64,000 bases of DNA from Phaeobacter italicus (lineage in GTDB: Bacteria > Pseudomonadota > Alphaproteobacteria > Rhodobacterales > Rhodobacteraceae): assembly GCF_001258055.1 (NCBI RefSeq), contig NZ_CVRM01000032.1, forward strand, positions 186,001 to 250,000, written 5' to 3'. Shown piece by piece: positions 47,263 through 56,474 of this stretch (the stretch's first letter is position 1; every line of letters begins with the position of its first letter). The position numbers and the translations under genes are program-made. Below the pieces are notes generated by a model. That model was not told the origin of the DNA, did not search any database, and worked only from the letters and a program-made list of their open reading frames with translations.

Positions 47263-48438
47263 TCAGAGACGTTCGATGGCGAGGGCAATGCCCTGACCGC
47301 CACCAATGCACATGGTGATCAGCCCTTTGGAACCGCCAATTCGCTCCAGCTCATACAGGGCCTTGAGCGTGATGATCGCACCGGTCGCACCGACAGGATG
47401 GCCAAGGGCGATCGCCCCGCCGTTCGGGTTCACCTTTGCAGGATCCAGCCCCAGTTCTTTGTTCACCGCAAGCGCCTGCGCCGCGAAGGCCTCGTTGGAT
47501 TCGATCACATCGAAATCGGATACTGACAGGCCGGTTTTCTGCAGCAGGTTCTGGACCGCTGGCACCGGACCAATGCCCATCACCTCGGGGCGCACGCCGG
47601 CATGGGCATAACCGAGAACCCGTGCCTTGGGCTTTAGTCCGGCCTTTTCTGCAGCATTCGCTGTCGCGAGCACCAAAGCGGCAGCGCCATCATTGATGCC
47701 GCTGGCGTTGCCGGCTGTAACGCTTCCATCCTTTTGGAACACAGGTTTCAGCCCGCTGAGGGTGTCCAATGTGCTGGCCTTGGGATGTTCATCGACTTCA
47801 AACGGCACCATGTCGCGCTTTACCTTCACCTCGACCGGGGTGATCTGGCTGGCGAAATATCCGGCCTCGATCGCCGCGGCTGCGCGGGTCTGGCTGGCCA
47901 GTGCGAATTCATCCATCTGCGCGCGGGTGATGTCATGCTCATCCGCGACGTTTTCCGCCGTGACACCCATGTGCCCGGTTCCAAATGGGCAGTTCAGCGC
48001 ACCCAGCATCATGTCGAGGGCCCGCGCATCGCCCATTTTCTGACCCCAGCGTGCGCTCGGCACGATAAAGGGGCTGCGCGACATGTTCTCGGCGCCACCC
48101 GTCAGGGCAAATTCCGCATCGCCCAACATCAGCGACTGGATGCCCGAGACAATCGCCTGTGCCCCGGACCCGCACAGCCGATTCACGTTCATCGCTGGCG
48201 TGCCATTGGGGATGCCGGCCTGCATGGCCGCCACACGGCTCAGATACATGTCGCGGGGTTCCGTGTTGATCACATGGCCAAAGACCACATTGCCGATCTG
48301 GTCAGGCTCGACGCCAGACCGCTCCATTGCGGCCTTGGATGCCACGGTTGCCAAGTCAATTGGGGTGGTGCCTGCCAGCGATCCACCAAAGGTGCCGATG
48401 GCGGTTCGGGCGCCATCCAGGATCACGATATCGGTCAT
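47263..48438 (-). CDS. Acetyl-CoA acyltransferase (thiolase)
   Basis: 391 residues from ATG 48438 with AGGAGAG upstream. The nucleophile Cys89 (Asn-Arg-Leu-Cys-Gly-Ser-Gly), Gly-His-Pro-Val-Gly-Ala-Thr-Gly and the second cysteine in Met-Cys-Ile-Gly-Gly-Gly-Gln-Gly are all present. It condenses or cleaves acyl-CoA chains; biosynthetic (PHB/acetoacetyl-CoA) versus beta-oxidation use is not decided by the sequence. It is divergent from the XRE/cupin regulator. Confidence 0.93.
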   Translation of the reverse strand: MTDIVILDGARTAIGTFGGSLAGTTPIDLATVASKAAMERSGVEPDQIGNVVFGHVINTEPRDMYLSRVAAMQAGIPNGTPAMNVNRLCGSGAQAIVSGIQSLMLGDAEFALTGGAENMSRSPFIVPSARWGQKMGDARALDMMLGALNCPFGTGHMGVTAENVADEHDITRAQMDEFALASQTRAAAAIEAGYFASQITPVEVKVKRDMVPFEVDEHPKASTLDTLSGLKPVFQKDGSVTAGNASGINDGAAALVLATANAAEKAGLKPKARVLGYAHAGVRPEVMGIGPVPAVQNLLQKTGLSVSDFDVIESNEAFAAQALAVNKELGLDPAKVNPNGGAIALGHPVGATGAIITLKALYELERIGGSKGLITMCIGGGQGIALAIERL

Positions 48439-48566
48439 GGTCTCTCTCCTCATAGGTTTGGCGCAGATTATGCAGATGCAGCATCGCCTGTCCTGCGGAA
48501 CGTACCGTCAAAACAAAACCTCTCCCTTGTTTGACAAACTGTCCGCAAAGGCGCAGTGATTCCGCC

Positions 48567-49133
48567 ATGACGGAAAATGTAGACGATATCCTGACCCTGT
48601 TGCCTGCCCGCCTCAAAGAGGCGCGCCGGGCTCAAGGTCTCAGCCTTGAGGCTGTGGCGAACCTCTCCGGCGTGAGCCGGTCCATGGTCAGCCAGATTGA
48701 GCGCGGGGAAAGCTCGCCCACGATTGCAACGCTTTGGAACCTCACCCGAGCCCTGCAGGTTGATTTTGCGGGTTTGCTGGACAGCAACGAGGCCCAGGAC
48801 CGGATCGAAGTGCTGCGCGACAGCGATGTGCCCTCCATCGAAAACATGGGGGAGGGCTGTCTGATCCGAATCCTGTCGCCGCCAGAAGACGCCGGTGGGC
48901 ATGAGGTCTATGACATTCGCCTAAAGGAGGGCGGTGCGTTGAACAGCCAGCCGCATGGGCGCGGGACGGTGGAGCATCTGACCATTCTGGAGGGCTGCGT
49001 TTCCCTTTCGTCAGGCGGCGCAAGGGAGCAACTGCAGGCAGGGGATACCGCCCGCTATGCGGCTGATGTGCCGCACGCCATTGAGGCAAAGAGCGGTCCT
49101 GCACGGGTGTTTCTGATCGTCAAGAATGCCTGA
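48567..49133 (+). CDS. XRE-family regulator with C-terminal cupin domain
   Basis: 188 residues from ATG 48567. Helix-turn-helix at about 13-68 (Leu-Ser-Leu-Glu-Ala-Val-Ala, Ser-Arg-Ser-Met-Val-Ser-Gln-Ile-Glu-Arg-Gly) is followed by a small-molecule-binding cupin at about 110-185. Regulators of this form commonly control amino-acid or amine catabolic genes next to them. It precedes kbl-tdh and the repeats at 49156-49221 are its likely operator. Confidence 0.92.
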   Translation: MTENVDDILTLLPARLKEARRAQGLSLEAVANLSGVSRSMVSQIERGESSPTIATLWNLTRALQVDFAGLLDSNEAQDRIEVLRDSDVPSIENMGEGCLIRILSPPEDAGGHEVYDIRLKEGGALNSQPHGRGTVEHLTILEGCVSLSSGGAREQLQAGDTARYAADVPHAIEAKSGPARVFLIVKNA

Positions 49134-49155
49134 AGGTCAGATCAAAAGACGGGTT

Positions 49156-49221
49156 TCCGATTTCACGGATTTATGTCCGTTATCATGAAATCCCCTATTT
49201 CGGAAAATAATCCGTTATGAT
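49156..49221. promoter_or_regulatory. Phased inverted-repeat operator region before kbl
   Basis: The unit CGGA-N6-TCCG followed by TTATSAT occurs twice, at 49166-49186 and 49201-49221, exactly 35 bases apart. An inverse TCCG at 49156 lies ten bases before the first unit. The TTATGAT of the second copy contains a good -10 (TATGAT at 49216-49221), so a bound protein would overlap polymerase. Confidence 0.65.
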
Positions 49222-49254
49222 AGAACTCCGACTCGAACGAGAAGGAGTTCCCGC

Positions 49255-50442
49255 ATGTCTACCGATTTTCTGACCGACATCTCCAAGACCCTGGAAGAGA
49301 TCAAAGCCGATGGTCTCTACAAGCGGGAACGAATGATCACCTCCCCGCAGGGGGGTGAGATCCGGGTTGGCGATGCTGAGGTCATCAATCTGTGCGCCAA
49401 CAATTATCTCGGTTTGGCGGATCATCCCGACCTTATCGCGGCAGCACGCGGTGTCATGGATGACAAGGGTTTTGGCATGGCCTCTGTCCGCTTCATCTGC
49501 GGCACCCAGGACATTCACCGCGAACTGGAGCAACGCCTGGCGAAGTTCCTGGGCAAGGATGATGCGATCCTGTTCGCCGCCTGTTTCGACGCCAATGGCG
49601 GTCTGTTCGAACCGCTGCTGGGGCCGGAGGATGCGATCATCTCCGACAGCCTGAACCATGCGTCGATCATCGATGGCATCCGGCTGTGCAAGGCCAAGCG
49701 CTACCGCTACCTGAACAGCGACATGAACGACCTTGAGGCCTGGCTGAAGCAGGCTCGCGAGGACGGTGCGCGGCACATCATGATCGCGACCGATGGCGTG
49801 TTCTCGATGGACGGTTATCTGGCGAAACTGCCAGAAATCCGGGCACTGGCCGACAAATACGATGCCATCGTGATGGTGGATGACTGCCACGCCACCGGTT
49901 TCATGGGCGCGACGGGCGCCGGCACGCCGGAGCATTTCGGGGTGGACGTTGATATTGTCACCGGGACATTGGGCAAAGCACTTGGGGGGGCCATCGGCGG
50001 CTATATCGCCGGGCCGCAGCCAGTGATCGACCTGCTGCGGCAGCGGGCGCGGCCCTATCTGTTCTCCAATTCGCTGCCGCCATCGATTGTTGCTGCCGGG
50101 CTGGAGGCGATCCGGTTGGTGGAGGAAGGCGACAGCCTGCGGGCGCAGCTTTTCGAGAACGCGAAATACTGGCGGGCGGGGCTGGAAAAACTTGGCTTTG
50201 ATCTCTTGCCGGGTGAGCACCCGATCATCCCGGTGATGCTGGGCGAGGCGCAGCTGGCGCAGGACATGGCGGCACGTCTGTTCGACGAGGGCGTCTATGT
50301 CTCTGGCTTCTTCTTCCCCGTCGTGCCACGCGGCCAGGCGCGCATCCGGACGCAGATGAATGCGGCTCTAACACGGGAGGAACTGGACCGTGCGCTGGCC
50401 GCATTTGGCAAGGTCGGCAAGGAACTGGGGATTGTGTCATGA
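49255..50442 (+). CDS. kbl: Glycine C-acetyltransferase (2-amino-3-ketobutyrate CoA ligase)
   Basis: 395 residues. It cleaves 2-amino-3-ketobutyrate with CoA to glycine and acetyl-CoA, the second step of threonine degradation, in the cytoplasm. The PLP lysine is Lys241 (Thr-Leu-Gly-Lys-Ala-Leu-Gly-Gly), with Asn-Asn-Tyr-Leu-Gly-Leu and Asp-Asp-Cys-His-Ala-Thr-Gly upstream. GAAGGAG precedes the ATG, and the last codons overlap tdh by four bases. Confidence 0.97.
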   Translation: MSTDFLTDISKTLEEIKADGLYKRERMITSPQGGEIRVGDAEVINLCANNYLGLADHPDLIAAARGVMDDKGFGMASVRFICGTQDIHRELEQRLAKFLGKDDAILFAACFDANGGLFEPLLGPEDAIISDSLNHASIIDGIRLCKAKRYRYLNSDMNDLEAWLKQAREDGARHIMIATDGVFSMDGYLAKLPEIRALADKYDAIVMVDDCHATGFMGATGAGTPEHFGVDVDIVTGTLGKALGGAIGGYIAGPQPVIDLLRQRARPYLFSNSLPPSIVAAGLEAIRLVEEGDSLRAQLFENAKYWRAGLEKLGFDLLPGEHPIIPVMLGEAQLAQDMAARLFDEGVYVSGFFFPVVPRGQARIRTQMNAALTREELDRALAAFGKVGKELGIVS

Positions 50443-51485
50443 GCCGACCCAACACGATGAAGGCGCTGGAAAAGAGCCATCCGCAGGAGGGTCTGTGGAT
50501 GGTGCAGGCGCCGGTGCCGGAGATCGGCCCCGACGAGGTGCTGATCAAGGTGAAGAAGACCGGAATTTGCGGCACCGATATTCACATCTGGAACTGGGAC
50601 GAATGGGCATCGCACACCGTGCCGGTGCCGATGATCACCGGCCATGAGTTCGCGGGCGAGATCGTCGAAATCGGGCGCGATGTTACAGATCTGGCGGTGG
50701 GTCAGCGCTGCTCTGGCGAGGGGCATCTGATCAAGACCGACTCGCGCCAGAGCCGGGCCGGCAAGTTCCACCTGGACCCCGGCACCCGCGGCATCGGGGT
50801 GAACGAGCAGGGGGCTTTTGCCCAGTATCTGAAACTGCCGGCCTTCAACGTGGTGCCGCTGCCGGATGACATTCCGGACGAAATCGGCGCCATTCTCGAT
50901 CCGCTCGGGAATGCGGTGCATACCGCGCTGAGCTTTGATCTGCTGGGCGAGGACGTGCTGATCACCGGCGCAGGTCCCATTGGCATCATGGCGGCTGCGG
51001 TGGCGAAACATGCCGGCGCGCGGCATGTGGTGATCACCGACATCAACCCGGACCGATTGGCGCTGGCGGAACATGTGGTGCCGGCGGTGCGCGCGGTGAA
51101 CGTGGCGCAGGAAGACCTGCAGGACGTGGTGCGCGAGCTGGGCCTGAAACAGGGGTTCGACGTCGGGCTGGAGATGTCCGGATCGCAGGCCGCGCTAGAC
51201 CAGATGGTGGAGGCACTGGTGATGGGCGGCAAGATTGCCCTGTTGGGCATTCCCCCGGGCAAGTCGCCGGTCGACTGGTCGCGCATCGTGTTCAAGGCGA
51301 TCACCATCAAGGGCGTTTACGGCCGCGAGATGTTCGAAACCTGGTACAAGATGATCGCGATGCTACAGAACGGTCTGGATGTAAGCCGGGTGATCACCCA
51401 CCGCTTTGGCGTCGATGATTTTGCCGACGGCTTTGCGGCGATGAAATCCGGGGCCAGCGGCAAGGTGGTGCTAGACTGGATGTAA
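50439..51485 (+). CDS. tdh: L-threonine 3-dehydrogenase (structural-zinc cysteines absent)
   Basis: 348 residues. It oxidises threonine to 2-amino-3-ketobutyrate with NAD, feeding Kbl. The catalytic zinc ligands Cys44 (Gly-Ile-Cys-Gly-Thr-Asp-Ile-His) and His69-Glu70 are present, as is the NAD motif Gly-Ala-Gly-Pro-Ile-Gly. The loop that in E. coli Tdh holds four structural-zinc cysteines is here at about 97-113 with no cysteine at all, although the flanking Gly-Glu-Gly-His and Gly-Ile-Gly-Val-Asn blocks are conserved. The fold must be stabilised another way. Confidence 0.96.
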   Translation: MSRPNTMKALEKSHPQEGLWMVQAPVPEIGPDEVLIKVKKTGICGTDIHIWNWDEWASHTVPVPMITGHEFAGEIVEIGRDVTDLAVGQRCSGEGHLIKTDSRQSRAGKFHLDPGTRGIGVNEQGAFAQYLKLPAFNVVPLPDDIPDEIGAILDPLGNAVHTALSFDLLGEDVLITGAGPIGIMAAAVAKHAGARHVVITDINPDRLALAEHVVPAVRAVNVAQEDLQDVVRELGLKQGFDVGLEMSGSQAALDQMVEALVMGGKIALLGIPPGKSPVDWSRIVFKAITIKGVYGREMFETWYKMIAMLQNGLDVSRVITHRFGVDDFADGFAAMKSGASGKVVLDWM

Positions 51486-51494
51486 AGCTGCGTT

Positions 51495-51513
51495 GAGGGG
51501 GCTTTGCCCCCTC
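51495..51513. repeat. GC-rich hairpin after tdh
   Basis: GAGGGGG/CCCCCTC (51495-51501 with 51507-51513) around CTTTG. It has no T-run. At 51588-51610 an AGAGTATTTGTTG element followed by AAAGATGAAG occurs. A related minus-strand AGAGTATTTTTG is at 7836-7847. Confidence 0.45.
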
Positions 51514-51617
51514 GCGCCCATGGCTGGGCTTTGCCCGTTCGGGTCTGAAATGATCCCCGGATCATTTCTGGGACGACCCTCACCCCCAGAGTATTTGTTG
51601 AAAGATGAAGACGCCCG

Positions 51618-52346
51618 TCAGGGGGCCAACCTGCGCCTACCGGTTTCATCAAGGAGCCAGCTTTTGTTTTGGTCAAAGACGGCAACGCTGAGTGGTTTTC
51701 CGTAGCCTGCGCCGGTGTCGAGGTTGACCCGATTGCCGTAGTGTGTTGCCCGGTCGACAGGTGTGTGCCCATGCACGATGAGTTTCGGGTGGGGTGCTGC
51801 GTGATTGTGAAAGGCCTGACGGATCCAGACCAGATCATTTTCCGATTGCTTTGCAAGGGGCACATCAGGGCGAATGCCTGCATGTACAAACGCGATATCC
51901 GCTGTTTCATGCATCGGCTCTAGTGCGCGCAGAAAGGCGACATGCTGTTCAGGCACCGCGCTAAGGGCCTCTGCATGCAGGTCTTCCAGCCGTGTTTTGT
52001 CGGTGAAGGTCAGCCCATAGCTCTCCAGCGTTTCGCGCCCACCCAGCCGGTCATGCAGCCAATGATAGCCCACCAGAAGATGCGGGTCATGGCGGGGTGT
52101 ATCCTCCATGAACCAAGAAAACATGCGGTCATGATTGCCGAGCAAAGTGACCCAGTTGCGCCCCTCCGACTGACCACGGATCAGAAGGTCAATCACGGCC
52201 CGGCTGTTTGCGCCGCGGTCGATGTAGTCGCCAAGAAAAACCACCTTTGCATCCTGTCCGCCGTCTGCGGTGATGTGGTCAAGGGCTTGTTCCAGCATCT
52301 CCAGCTGGCCGTGAATGTCACCGATTGCATAGGTTGGGGCTGTCAT
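51618..52346 (-). CDS. Calcineurin-like metallophosphatase (PrpE/ApaH-like)
   Basis: 242 residues from ATG 52346, with GGAGCCC upstream. The metal ligands Gly-Asp-Ile-His-Gly, Gly-Asp-Tyr-Ile-Asp-Arg-Gly and Gly-Asn-His-Asp are all present, in the usual spacing for diadenosine tetraphosphatases and bacterial Ser/Thr phosphatases. Gly-His-Thr-Pro-Val appears late. The substrate is not fixed by these motifs. Confidence 0.9.
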   Translation of the reverse strand: MTAPTYAIGDIHGQLEMLEQALDHITADGGQDAKVVFLGDYIDRGANSRAVIDLLIRGQSEGRNWVTLLGNHDRMFSWFMEDTPRHDPHLLVGYHWLHDRLGGRETLESYGLTFTDKTRLEDLHAEALSAVPEQHVAFLRALEPMHETADIAFVHAGIRPDVPLAKQSENDLVWIRQAFHNHAAPHPKLIVHGHTPVDRATHYGNRVNLDTGAGYGKPLSVAVFDQNKSWLLDETGRRRLAP

Positions 52347-52377
52347 GGTGGGCTCCTGCAAATGGTAAAATGGAAGG

Positions 52378-52417
52378 CTGAAATGAAATACGCCGCCCTT
52401 ATATCGGGGCGGCGTAT
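52378..52417 (-). terminator. serA terminator
   Basis: An 11-bp stem, ATACGCCGCCC with GGGCGGCGTAT (52388-52398 and 52407-52417), followed on the minus strand by a T-rich TTTCATTTC. It lies 29 bases past the serA stop. Confidence 0.75.
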
Positions 52418-52445
52418 CTGAGGGAATGTTTATCGGACTTTCAGA

Positions 52446-54041
52446 TCAGACAACGTCAAACGCCAAGGGCTTGATCTGGGTGAAGAGACCCGTCTCTGCG
52501 AGTTTGGCCCGTGCCTCTGCCGGGACAGGTTCATCTACGTAGAGAAGCGCGATTGCTTCGCCACCGGCGTCAGAGCGTCCAAGGGTAAAGTTCGCGATAT
52601 TCACGTCGTTGTCGCCCATTGTCTTACCCAGAGCGCCAATGATCCCCGGCACGTCTTCGTTTGTGGTGTAGAGCATGTGCGCACCCACTTCGGCATCGAT
52701 GTTGATGCCCTTGATCTGGATAAAGCGCGGCTTGCCGTCAGAGAACACAGTCCCCGCGACAGAACGTTCGCGCTTGGCGGTGACGACAGTCACCTTGATA
52801 TAGCCATCAAAGGTGCCGGATTTGTCCTGGTTTGTGGTCGAGATCTGGATGCCACGTTCTTTGGCCACCACGGGCGCAGAGACCATGTTCACGTCCGGGT
52901 TCACGTTTTTCATGATGCCCGCGATCACCGCGCAGTTCAGGGCGTCCAGGTTCATGCCGGACACGACACCGTCATAAAGCACATTGATGGCCACGATCGG
53001 CTCGTCCGACATCTGCCCGGCAAAAGAGCCAAGATGATCGGCCAGCTTGATCCACGGTCCCATGACTTTGGCCTCTTCAGCGGTGACGGACGGCATGTTC
53101 AATGCGTTTTCAACCGCGCCATCGAGCAGGTAGTTCGACATCTGCTCGGCCACCTGCAGAGCAACATTTTCCTGTGCTTCGGTTGTTGCGGCGCCAAGAT
53201 GCGGTGTGCAGACGACGTTGGGCAGGCCGAACAGCGGATTTTCCTTGGCGGGTTCAACCGAGAACACGTCAAAGGCGGCACCTGCAACATGGCCAGAGGT
53301 CAGCAGTTCTGCCAGGGCGGCCTCATCCACCAGACCACCGCGGGCACAGTTGATAATGCGCACGCCCTTCTTGGTTTTTTCCAGGTTTTCCTTGGACAGG
53401 ATGTTGCGGGTCTGGTCGGTCAGCGGCACATGCAGCGTGATGAAATCCGCCCGCGCGAGCAGCTCTTCCAGCTCAACCTTTTCGACGCCCATCTTGTCGG
53501 CTTTTTCGGTGCTGAGGAAGGGATCATAGGCGACAACCTTCATCTTGAGACCGCGGGCCCGGTCGCAGACGATGCCACCGATGTTGCCGGCACCGATAAC
53601 GCCGAGCGTCTTGTTGGTCAGCTCAACCCCCATGAACTTGGATTTTTCCCATTTGCCTGCATGAGTGGAGACCGAGGCCTCTGGCAGCTGTCGGGCAACC
53701 GCGAACATCATGGCGATCGCGTGTTCGGCGGTGGTGATCATGTTGCCGAAGGGTGTGTTCATGACGATCACACCTTTCTTGGAGGCCGCTTCCTTGTCGA
53801 CATTGTCGGTGCCGATGCCGGCGCGACCCACCACCTTGAGGTTGGTGGCGGCTTCGAGGATCTTTTCGGTTACCTTGGTGGCAGAGCGAATGGCAAGGCC
53901 ATCATATTGGCCGATGATCTCTGCCAGCTTGTCCTTGTCTTTGCCCACGTCGGGAAGGAAATCCACATCGATGCCGCGGTCGCGGAAAATCTGGACGGCG
54001 GTTTCCGAGAGTTTGTCGGAGACGAGTACTTTGGGAGCCAT
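52446..54041 (-). CDS. serA: D-3-phosphoglycerate dehydrogenase
   Basis: 531 residues, the long type with an ASB and a C-terminal ACT domain. It starts serine synthesis from 3-phosphoglycerate. The NAD motif Gly-Ala-Gly-Asn-Ile-Gly-Gly, Asn-Cys-Ala-Arg-Gly-Gly-Leu-Val-Asp-Glu and the catalytic His in Thr-Pro-His-Leu-Gly-Ala are visible; the ACT domain at the end (Val-Pro-Gly-Ile-Ile-Gly-Ala-Leu-Gly) would allow serine feedback. It lies 104 bases downstream of serC. Confidence 0.97.
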   Translation of the reverse strand: MAPKVLVSDKLSETAVQIFRDRGIDVDFLPDVGKDKDKLAEIIGQYDGLAIRSATKVTEKILEAATNLKVVGRAGIGTDNVDKEAASKKGVIVMNTPFGNMITTAEHAIAMMFAVARQLPEASVSTHAGKWEKSKFMGVELTNKTLGVIGAGNIGGIVCDRARGLKMKVVAYDPFLSTEKADKMGVEKVELEELLARADFITLHVPLTDQTRNILSKENLEKTKKGVRIINCARGGLVDEAALAELLTSGHVAGAAFDVFSVEPAKENPLFGLPNVVCTPHLGAATTEAQENVALQVAEQMSNYLLDGAVENALNMPSVTAEEAKVMGPWIKLADHLGSFAGQMSDEPIVAINVLYDGVVSGMNLDALNCAVIAGIMKNVNPDVNMVSAPVVAKERGIQISTTNQDKSGTFDGYIKVTVVTAKRERSVAGTVFSDGKPRFIQIKGINIDAEVGAHMLYTTNEDVPGIIGALGKTMGDNDVNIANFTLGRSDAGGEAIALLYVDEPVPAEARAKLAETGLFTQIKPLAFDVV

Positions 54042-54145
54042 TGGTTTGGTCCTTTATCTGCGGGGGCCGCTTGCGGCCTGAATTCGGAGAGAGCAGCCCG
54101 ATCCAAGGCGGGCTACTGGTCTGTCAGATGTCGACGGCGCGGGGG

Positions 54146-55291
54146 TCAGGCTTGTGCCGCGATTTCGGCCTCAAAGGCCCATTCGAGCCAGGGCAGCATC
54201 ACCTCGATATCCGAGGTTTCCACCGTGCCGCCGCACCAGACGCGCAGTCCTGCGGGGGCGTCACGATAAGCGCCAATGTCCAGAGCGATCTCTTCCGCTT
54301 CCAGGCGCTTGGCGACCGCCTTGGCAAAGGCCGTCCCATCTTGAATGCGCTCGTCGGTGAATTTCAGGCAGACTGACGTATTGGAGCGCGTTGCAGGATC
54401 CTGCGCCAGATTGGCAATCCACGGACGGTTGGCACAGAAATTGAAAATCGCCTGCGCATTTGCGTCAGCGCGTGCTTTCAACCCGTCAAGCCCACCAACA
54501 GACCGGGCCCAATCCAGCGCCAGCAAATAGTCTTCGACTGCCAGCATGGACGGTGTGTTGATTGTTGCACCTTTGAAGATGCCATCAATCAGCTTGCCAC
54601 CCTTGGTCAGGCGAAAAATCTTGGGCAGGGGCCATGCAGGTGTGTAGCTTTCCAGTCGTTCCACGGCGCGCGGCGAAAGGATGATCATGCCGTGTGCGGC
54701 CTCGCCGCCCAGAACCTTCTGCCAGGAGAAGGTGGTCACATCCAGTTTGTCCCAAGGCAGGTCCTGGGCAAATGCAGCGGAGGTCGCATCGCAGATGGTG
54801 AGCCCCGCCCGGTCGTCAGCGATCCAATCGCCGTTTGGCACCCGCACCCCGGAAGTGGTGCCGTTCCAGGTGAAGACAACATCGTTGTTGAAATCGACGG
54901 AAGCCAGATCGACCAGCTCTCCGTAGTCGGCGGTTTTCACAACCGCGTCGATCTTTAGCTGTTTGACCACATCGGTGACCCAGCCTGCGCCAAAACTTTC
55001 CCAGGCGAGCATCTCGGTGCCGCGCGCTCCCAGCAGGTTCCACATCGCCATTTCAACAGCGCCGGTGTCAGAGGCGGGCACGATCCCGATTTTGTAATCT
55101 GCCGGAACGCCTAGGATCTCACGGGTGCCTTCAATCGCGGCAAGCAGTTTTTCCTTGCCGACAGCGGCACGGTGGCTGCGACCCAAGGGGGCGCCTGCGA
55201 GTTTGGTCAGATCATATGCGGGGGGTTTGGCGCAGGGGCCAGAAGAAAAACGCGGGTTGGCCGGCCGCGTTGCCGGTTGTTCAATAGCCAT
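54146..55291 (-). CDS. serC: Phosphoserine aminotransferase
   Basis: 381 residues from ATG 55291, close to the longer alphaproteobacterial SerC form; upstream open frame is not family-like. It makes phosphoserine from phosphohydroxypyruvate. Visible are Phe-Ser-Ser-Gly-Pro-Cys-Ala-Lys near the N-terminus, Thr-Trp-Asn-Gly-Thr-Thr-Ser-Gly-Val and the PLP lysine Lys192 (Ser-Trp-Gln-Lys-Val-Leu-Gly-Gly-Glu). serA follows 104 bases downstream; a structured leader precedes it. Confidence 0.95.
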   Translation of the reverse strand: MAIEQPATRPANPRFSSGPCAKPPAYDLTKLAGAPLGRSHRAAVGKEKLLAAIEGTREILGVPADYKIGIVPASDTGAVEMAMWNLLGARGTEMLAWESFGAGWVTDVVKQLKIDAVVKTADYGELVDLASVDFNNDVVFTWNGTTSGVRVPNGDWIADDRAGLTICDATSAAFAQDLPWDKLDVTTFSWQKVLGGEAAHGMIILSPRAVERLESYTPAWPLPKIFRLTKGGKLIDGIFKGATINTPSMLAVEDYLLALDWARSVGGLDGLKARADANAQAIFNFCANRPWIANLAQDPATRSNTSVCLKFTDERIQDGTAFAKAVAKRLEAEEIALDIGAYRDAPAGLRVWCGGTVETSDIEVMLPWLEWAFEAEIAAQA

Positions 55292-55365
55292 GAATGCTAC
55301 CCTTCCAGATAAGCGCCTCTCGTTGGGGAGAGGTGTCCCACAGACAGGGCTACTGGCTGAACTCG
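55292..55365 (-). ncRNA. Candidate structured serC leader RNA
   Basis: The bases just upstream of serC can fold: stem CCTCTC/GAGAGG at 55333-55328 with 55321-55316 (loop CCCAAC), with a smaller CCC/GGG helix before it, and an AAGGG Shine-Dalgarno next to the start. A serC leader motif has been described computationally in alphaproteobacteria; I see compatible position and hairpin but have not matched its covariance model. Confidence 0.4.
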
Positions 55366-55594
55366 CGTCGAACAATACGGAAAATGGCAGATTGCGGCCA
55401 TTCTTCCATCAATAGCGACGCATTTTGACGCCTTTCGGAAACAGATGCCTTCTGCGGGTGCAGCATGGCGCAGTTGGCGGACCAGTGGCTGGGCCATTCG
55501 GCGGTTTCGGGCGAGCAGAGATGAATCAGGGGCTTGGCGGGATCGGGGAGAGGGGCGTATGACTGGCGCAACCCATATGACCGGAGCCTCTTTC

Positions 55595-56470
55595 ATGTTT
55601 GTTGCTACGCTGCTGTGCGATCCGACCTCTCCGACCCTTGCGCCTGCTTTGGTCGAATCCCTGCGCAATGCCTGGGGTGGGGGTGATGCGCAGTGGCTTG
55701 CACCGGATGAGGCTGCCGAGTTCACGCTGGAGCATCGCCCGGATAATCAATGGGATGTCTGGGCGGATCTGCAGCAGATGGGTGTCGATCTGGTCGTCCA
55801 ACCCGCCGCCGGGCGCCGTAAAAAGATGCTGTTGGCGGATATGGACAGCACGATGATCCAGCAGGAATGTATTGACGAACTTGCCGAAGAGGCAGGCGTA
55901 GGTGCACGGGTCAAGGACATCACCGCGCGCGCCATGAACGGAGAGCTGGATTTCGAAGGTGCTCTGACCGAACGCGTCGCTCTCTTGAAAGGGCTGCCGG
56001 AAAGCGTGATCGACGAGGTGCTGGAAAACCGCATCACACTGATGCCTGGGGGCAAGGCACTTCTCGCCACCATGAAGGCAGATGGCGCCTATGCTGCGCT
56101 TGTCTCTGGTGGGTTCACGGCCTTTACGGCAAAGGTTGCTGCGGAGCTGGGGTTTGATGAGAACCGGGCCAACACTCTGATGGTTGAGGATGGCAAGCTG
56201 ACCGGAGAGGCCGCGCGTCCGATTCTGGGCCGGGCTGCAAAGGTCGAAGCCCTGGAACAGATTACAGCGCGCCTTGGGCTGTCAGAGGCGGATGTCATGG
56301 CGGTTGGTGACGGGGCCAATGATCTGGGCATGTTGGGGCGTGCGGGCGCGGGTGTCGCCCTACACGCCAAACCATCGGTTGCGGCTGAATGTGATATTCG
56401 TATCAACCACGGCGACCTGAGCGCGCTTCTGTTTATCCAGGGCTACGCACGGTCCGAATTCAAAGGCTAA
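55595..56470 (+). CDS. serB: Phosphoserine phosphatase
   Basis: 291 residues from ATG 55595, with GGAG eight bases upstream. An alternative ATG at 55559, with GAGAGGGG upstream, would add 12 residues. It removes phosphate from phosphoserine, completing serine synthesis. HAD motif I Asp-Met-Asp-Ser-Thr (82-86), then Ser-Gly-Gly-Phe-Thr and Gly-Asp-Gly-Ala-Asn-Asp. An N-terminal ACT-like domain of about 70 residues is included. Divergent from serC. Confidence 0.94.
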   Translation: MFVATLLCDPTSPTLAPALVESLRNAWGGGDAQWLAPDEAAEFTLEHRPDNQWDVWADLQQMGVDLVVQPAAGRRKKMLLADMDSTMIQQECIDELAEEAGVGARVKDITARAMNGELDFEGALTERVALLKGLPESVIDEVLENRITLMPGGKALLATMKADGAYAALVSGGFTAFTAKVAAELGFDENRANTLMVEDGKLTGEAARPILGRAAKVEALEQITARLGLSEADVMAVGDGANDLGMLGRAGAGVALHAKPSVAAECDIRINHGDLSALLFIQGYARSEFKG

Positions 56471-56474
56471 ATTT

